A DNA stretch of 64,000 bases from Methylopumilus sp947499625 (GTDB lineage: Bacteria; Pseudomonadota; Gammaproteobacteria; Burkholderiales; Methylophilaceae): NCBI GenBank assembly GCA_965234475.1, contig OZ248397.1:620001-684000 (forward strand), in the 5' to 3' direction. The position numbers and the translations under genes are program-made. Shown here piece after piece: positions 62,444-64,000 of the stretch (positions are counted from its first letter, which is position 1; every line of letters begins with the position of its first letter). Below the pieces are notes generated by a model that was not told the origin of the DNA, did not search any database, and worked only from the letters and a program-made list of their open reading frames with translations.

Positions 62444-62815
62444 ATGTCAACATTATTTAAAAAATTACTATTTATATTCATAGCTTTAGGACTGTCTTTT
62501 CAAGTATTATCTGAAGGAAAGAAACTCTATACAGAAAATGAGTTTCTCGATGCTTTCGGGGCTAAATCTAAAGAAAAAGTATTGCAAATTCTAGGTGAGC
62601 CCGCCAGAAAAGAGATGTCTGTAAAGCCTACGAATGCGAGCTCTGTGATTGGAAGATCCACAGAAAAAGGCGTAGGCTCTAGTAACCGTGTCAATATTGA
62701 GATGTGGTACTACAATAATCTTGTGAAATCTGACGAAAAAAATACCTGGAAACAGACTGAGCTCACGATTATGAATGGTAAAGTTAACAACATAGGCTTC
62801 TTTAATACGAGGTAA
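62444..62815 (+). CDS. Small exported protein of unknown function
   Basis: I do not recognise this gene. The 123 residues start with a lysine-flanked hydrophobic signal peptide (about 1-23). The mature part contains KSKEKVLQILGEPARKE near 41-57, which loosely resembles the turn of SmpA/BamE-fold lipoproteins (a helix followed by LGxP), and a WYYNN strand. There is no lipobox cysteine. A periplasmic role is likely. It starts 8 bases after the metallohydrolase and belongs to the same run of genes. Confidence 0.65.
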   Translation: MSTLFKKLLFIFIALGLSFQVLSEGKKLYTENEFLDAFGAKSKEKVLQILGEPARKEMSVKPTNASSVIGRSTEKGVGSSNRVNIEMWYYNNLVKSDEKNTWKQTELTIMNGKVNNIGFFNTR

Positions 62816-62820
62816 TACGT

Positions 62821-63069
62821 ATGCGTGGCTCAGAAGACAAAGAGCTGCTGAACCAAGCGATTGATTTCGCGATCAACGATTCGTGGGAGGCTTCCCACGA
62901 AATAGTTCAAGAGATCCATTCCGCAAAAGCTTATTGGATTCATGCCGTCCTTCATAAGATTGAGGGCGATGAATTTAATAGTCGTTATTGGTATGAGAGG
63001 GCGCGGCAGTCTTACGAAGTTTATAATGACCCAAAGCAAGAACTCATCTTCATAAAAAATAACTTATAG
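62821..63069 (+). CDS. Small conserved helical protein of unknown function
   Basis: An 82-residue soluble protein with two helical stretches. WEASHEIVQEI near 23-33 and AYWIHAVLHKIEGD near 37-50 are followed by SRYWYERARQSYE near 53-65, a pattern I recall from uncharacterised betaproteobacterial proteins with TPR-like packing. No catalytic motif is seen. It starts 5 bases after the previous stop and precedes the next gene by 9. Confidence 0.65.
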   Translation: MRGSEDKELLNQAIDFAINDSWEASHEIVQEIHSAKAYWIHAVLHKIEGDEFNSRYWYERARQSYEVYNDPKQELIFIKNNL

Positions 63070-63078
63070 GGAATCCTT

Positions 63079-63303
63079 GTGGATAATCAAGATGCTGTAG
63101 AAGTCACATGTACCGACAATGGTAAAAAAGTCACTGGGTATATCTTAAATTACAGGGCAAAGGATCAATTAGAAATTTCTTTAAATACCGTTAAAATCAG
63201 AATGCAATATAAGTCAGGCATATTTGTAGGTTCAATGGCAGGTATGGAATTTGTAGTTCAAGAAGACACTTTGCCAAGACAATTTCAAGAATATCAAAGA
63301 TAA
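63079..63303 (+). CDS. Short hypothetical protein
   Basis: A 74-residue protein beginning with GTG at 63079, preceded by AGGGAATCC. It is predicted as mostly beta strands (AVEVTCTDNGKKVTGYILN, then QLEISLNTVKIRMQYKSG). I do not recognise the family. It ends the plus-strand series; the dif site lies 166 bases downstream. It is supported by tight packing with two upstream genes and by normal composition. Confidence 0.5.
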   Translation: MDNQDAVEVTCTDNGKKVTGYILNYRAKDQLEISLNTVKIRMQYKSGIFVGSMAGMEFVVQEDTLPRQFQEYQR

Positions 63304-63469
63304 AGCCCTTAAGGATTTTTGTAGTTCATTACTCAACATTTTTGAAATTTATTTTGATATTTTGTTGTTTTATTACCAAAAATGACATTTATTCAATTAT
63401 TTAGCTTTAAATTCATTGGTGCCAATTAGGTTATTCATAGTTTTTGTAACTTACCATTTTCATCCCTAA

Positions 63470-63497
63470 ACTTCGTATAATGTATATTATGTAAAAT
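63470..63497 (+). other. dif: dif site, XerC/XerD chromosome dimer resolution site
   Basis: A 28-bp site with a XerC-side arm ACTTCGTATAA (63470-63480), a central TGTATA (63481-63486) and a XerD-side arm TTATGTAAAAT (63487-63497). Against the E. coli dif as I remember it, the centre is identical, the XerD arm matches at 10 of 11 positions and the XerC arm at 7 of 11; the XerC arm also equals that of known plasmid dif (pdif) sites. It lies in a spacer between convergent genes, as expected at the terminus. The rest of the spacer (63304-63514) is AT-rich, with nothing else recognised. Confidence 0.88.
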
Positions 63498-63514
63498 CAA
63501 ATTTACAGCTTAAA

Positions 63515-64000
63515 TCAAAATGCCTTAAATAGTATTTTCAAGTCCTCCGCCCCAATATCGTTAACTATCTTAATTGCTTCATCGAACTTCGATTTACTAA
63601 GGGCCATATTCGATTTCCTTTTGTAATATTTACTTTCCGCGTACAAAACTTTAGCAAGGTAATACATTCCCCCATTCTCTCGAGCAAGCTTCTCAAATTT
63701 GAAAAGAGTTCTTTCGGTTGCATCTAGCTCATTAGCCTCGAGGTAATATGAAGCGAGGTTGATACCAGATTCTGCATATTCACCTAACAAACCCGTTCGT
63801 TCAAAAGCCAAATTAGCTTTTAACTCATACTCTATAGCTTTAGTGAAATTCTTAAGTGATGCATATGCAAAAGCAACTCTATCCAAATTTGCAGCACGTT
63901 CATCATCATTTGCAGCTAATGTATAAGCCTCAAGGAAAGCATTTGCTGCTTCATCGTATCTACTAAGAAGTAATGAAGTTTCTCCAACTTCAACTAAATA
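63515..64000 (-). CDS. TPR-repeat protein, C-terminal part, cut by right edge
   Basis: On the minus strand the frame is open from the right edge to the stop at 63517-63515, giving at least 161 residues. The true start lies beyond the window; the TTG at 63886 is internal, since 38 more in-frame codons precede it without a stop. The sequence is helical repeats spaced about 40 residues apart, such as SRYDEAANAFLEAYTLA and LKNFTKAIEYELKANLAFE, typical of TPR or related superhelical proteins. Partners and function are unknown. The stop lies 17 bases from the dif site. Confidence 0.7.
   Translation of the reverse strand, partial: YLVEVGETSLLLSRYDEAANAFLEAYTLAANDDERAANLDRVAFAYASLKNFTKAIEYELKANLAFERTGLLGEYAESGINLASYYLEANELDATERTLFKFEKLARENGGMYYLAKVLYAESKYYKRKSNMALSKSKFDEAIKIVNDIGAEDLKILFKAF

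Noticed and set aside
63469..63485. 17-base identity with the left arm and spacer of loxP
   Set aside because: It is explained by the dif site. The right half does not match loxP, and XerC/XerD and Cre sites share this arm pattern.
1..64000. CRISPR arrays, insertion sequences, prophage genes and rRNA genes
   Set aside because: No repeated spacers, transposase-like or phage-like products or rRNA-like sequence were seen on either strand.

Overview
The window is a compact, AT-rich stretch of bacterial chromosome made almost entirely of core genes. Gene order and family resemblance point to a betaproteobacterium: rpsF-priB-rpsR-rplI-dnaB-alr-radA; rpsB-tsf-pyrH-frr-uppS-cdsA-dxr-rseP-bamA-skp-lpxD-fabZ-lpxA-lpxB-rnhB; and yceD-rpmF-plsX-fabHDG-acpP-fabF-pabC-mltG-tmk-holB-tatD. 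Low GC, very short intergenic spaces, overlapping gene ends, a formate-tetrahydrofolate ligase and an hpnC/hpnD pair suggest a streamlined methylotroph of the Methylophilaceae (OM43 / Ca. Methylopumilus type). That placement is an inference from memory, not a database result.

Layout. 1-2.6 kb: sulfur assimilation, with cysI (cut by the left edge) and a TSUP-family permease facing away from cysB. 2.6-11.4 kb: a plus-strand run of one-carbon, molybdopterin, sugar-nucleotide, purine-salvage and RNA-processing genes (fhs, yigZ, rmuC, moaD, moaE, galU, hpt, rnr, rlmB). 11.4-16.2 kb: mqo, a WaaE-like glycosyltransferase, tRNA-Asn, an aspartate-type aminotransferase and a secreted trypsin-like protease with TPRs. 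16.3-23.8 kb: uvrB, then the rpsF-to-radA cluster. 23.7-32.5 kb: hpnD/hpnC, a methylthio-nucleoside phosphorylase, def, tRNA-Ser, an unusual double glycosyltransferase, glnD and map. 32.7-46.7 kb: the translation / isoprenoid / outer-membrane biogenesis supercluster. 46.7-51.3 kb: minus-strand rsmI-like methylase, maf and a two-subunit pyruvate carboxylase. 51.4-63.3 kb: fatty-acid synthesis, then mltG, tmk, holB, tatD and small unknown genes.

The most informative non-coding feature is at 63470-63497, between convergent genes near the right edge. It is a 28-bp sequence with the arm-spacer-arm architecture of the XerC/XerD dif site, including the exact centre TGTATA and a nearly canonical XerD arm. 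It implies that the window runs up to the replication terminus. The strand bias fits: most genes to its left are on the plus strand, the only gene to its right is on the minus strand, and every GGGNAGGG (KOPS-like) octamer I found by eye is on the plus strand pointing at it.

Other points of interest: an HpnC whose second aspartate-rich motif has lost its first Asp to Gly; two GT4 glycosyltransferase domains in one polypeptide; a 7-codon upstream ORF overlapping the galU start and apparently made by a start-codon duplication; probable leaderless promoters at dnaB and rmuC; structured leaders before rpsB and rpsF; a hairpin that overlaps the rpmF stop codon before plsX; and three small unknown genes next to dif. 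I see no insertion sequence, prophage, CRISPR array or rRNA gene. No gene-free stretch exceeds 300 bases.
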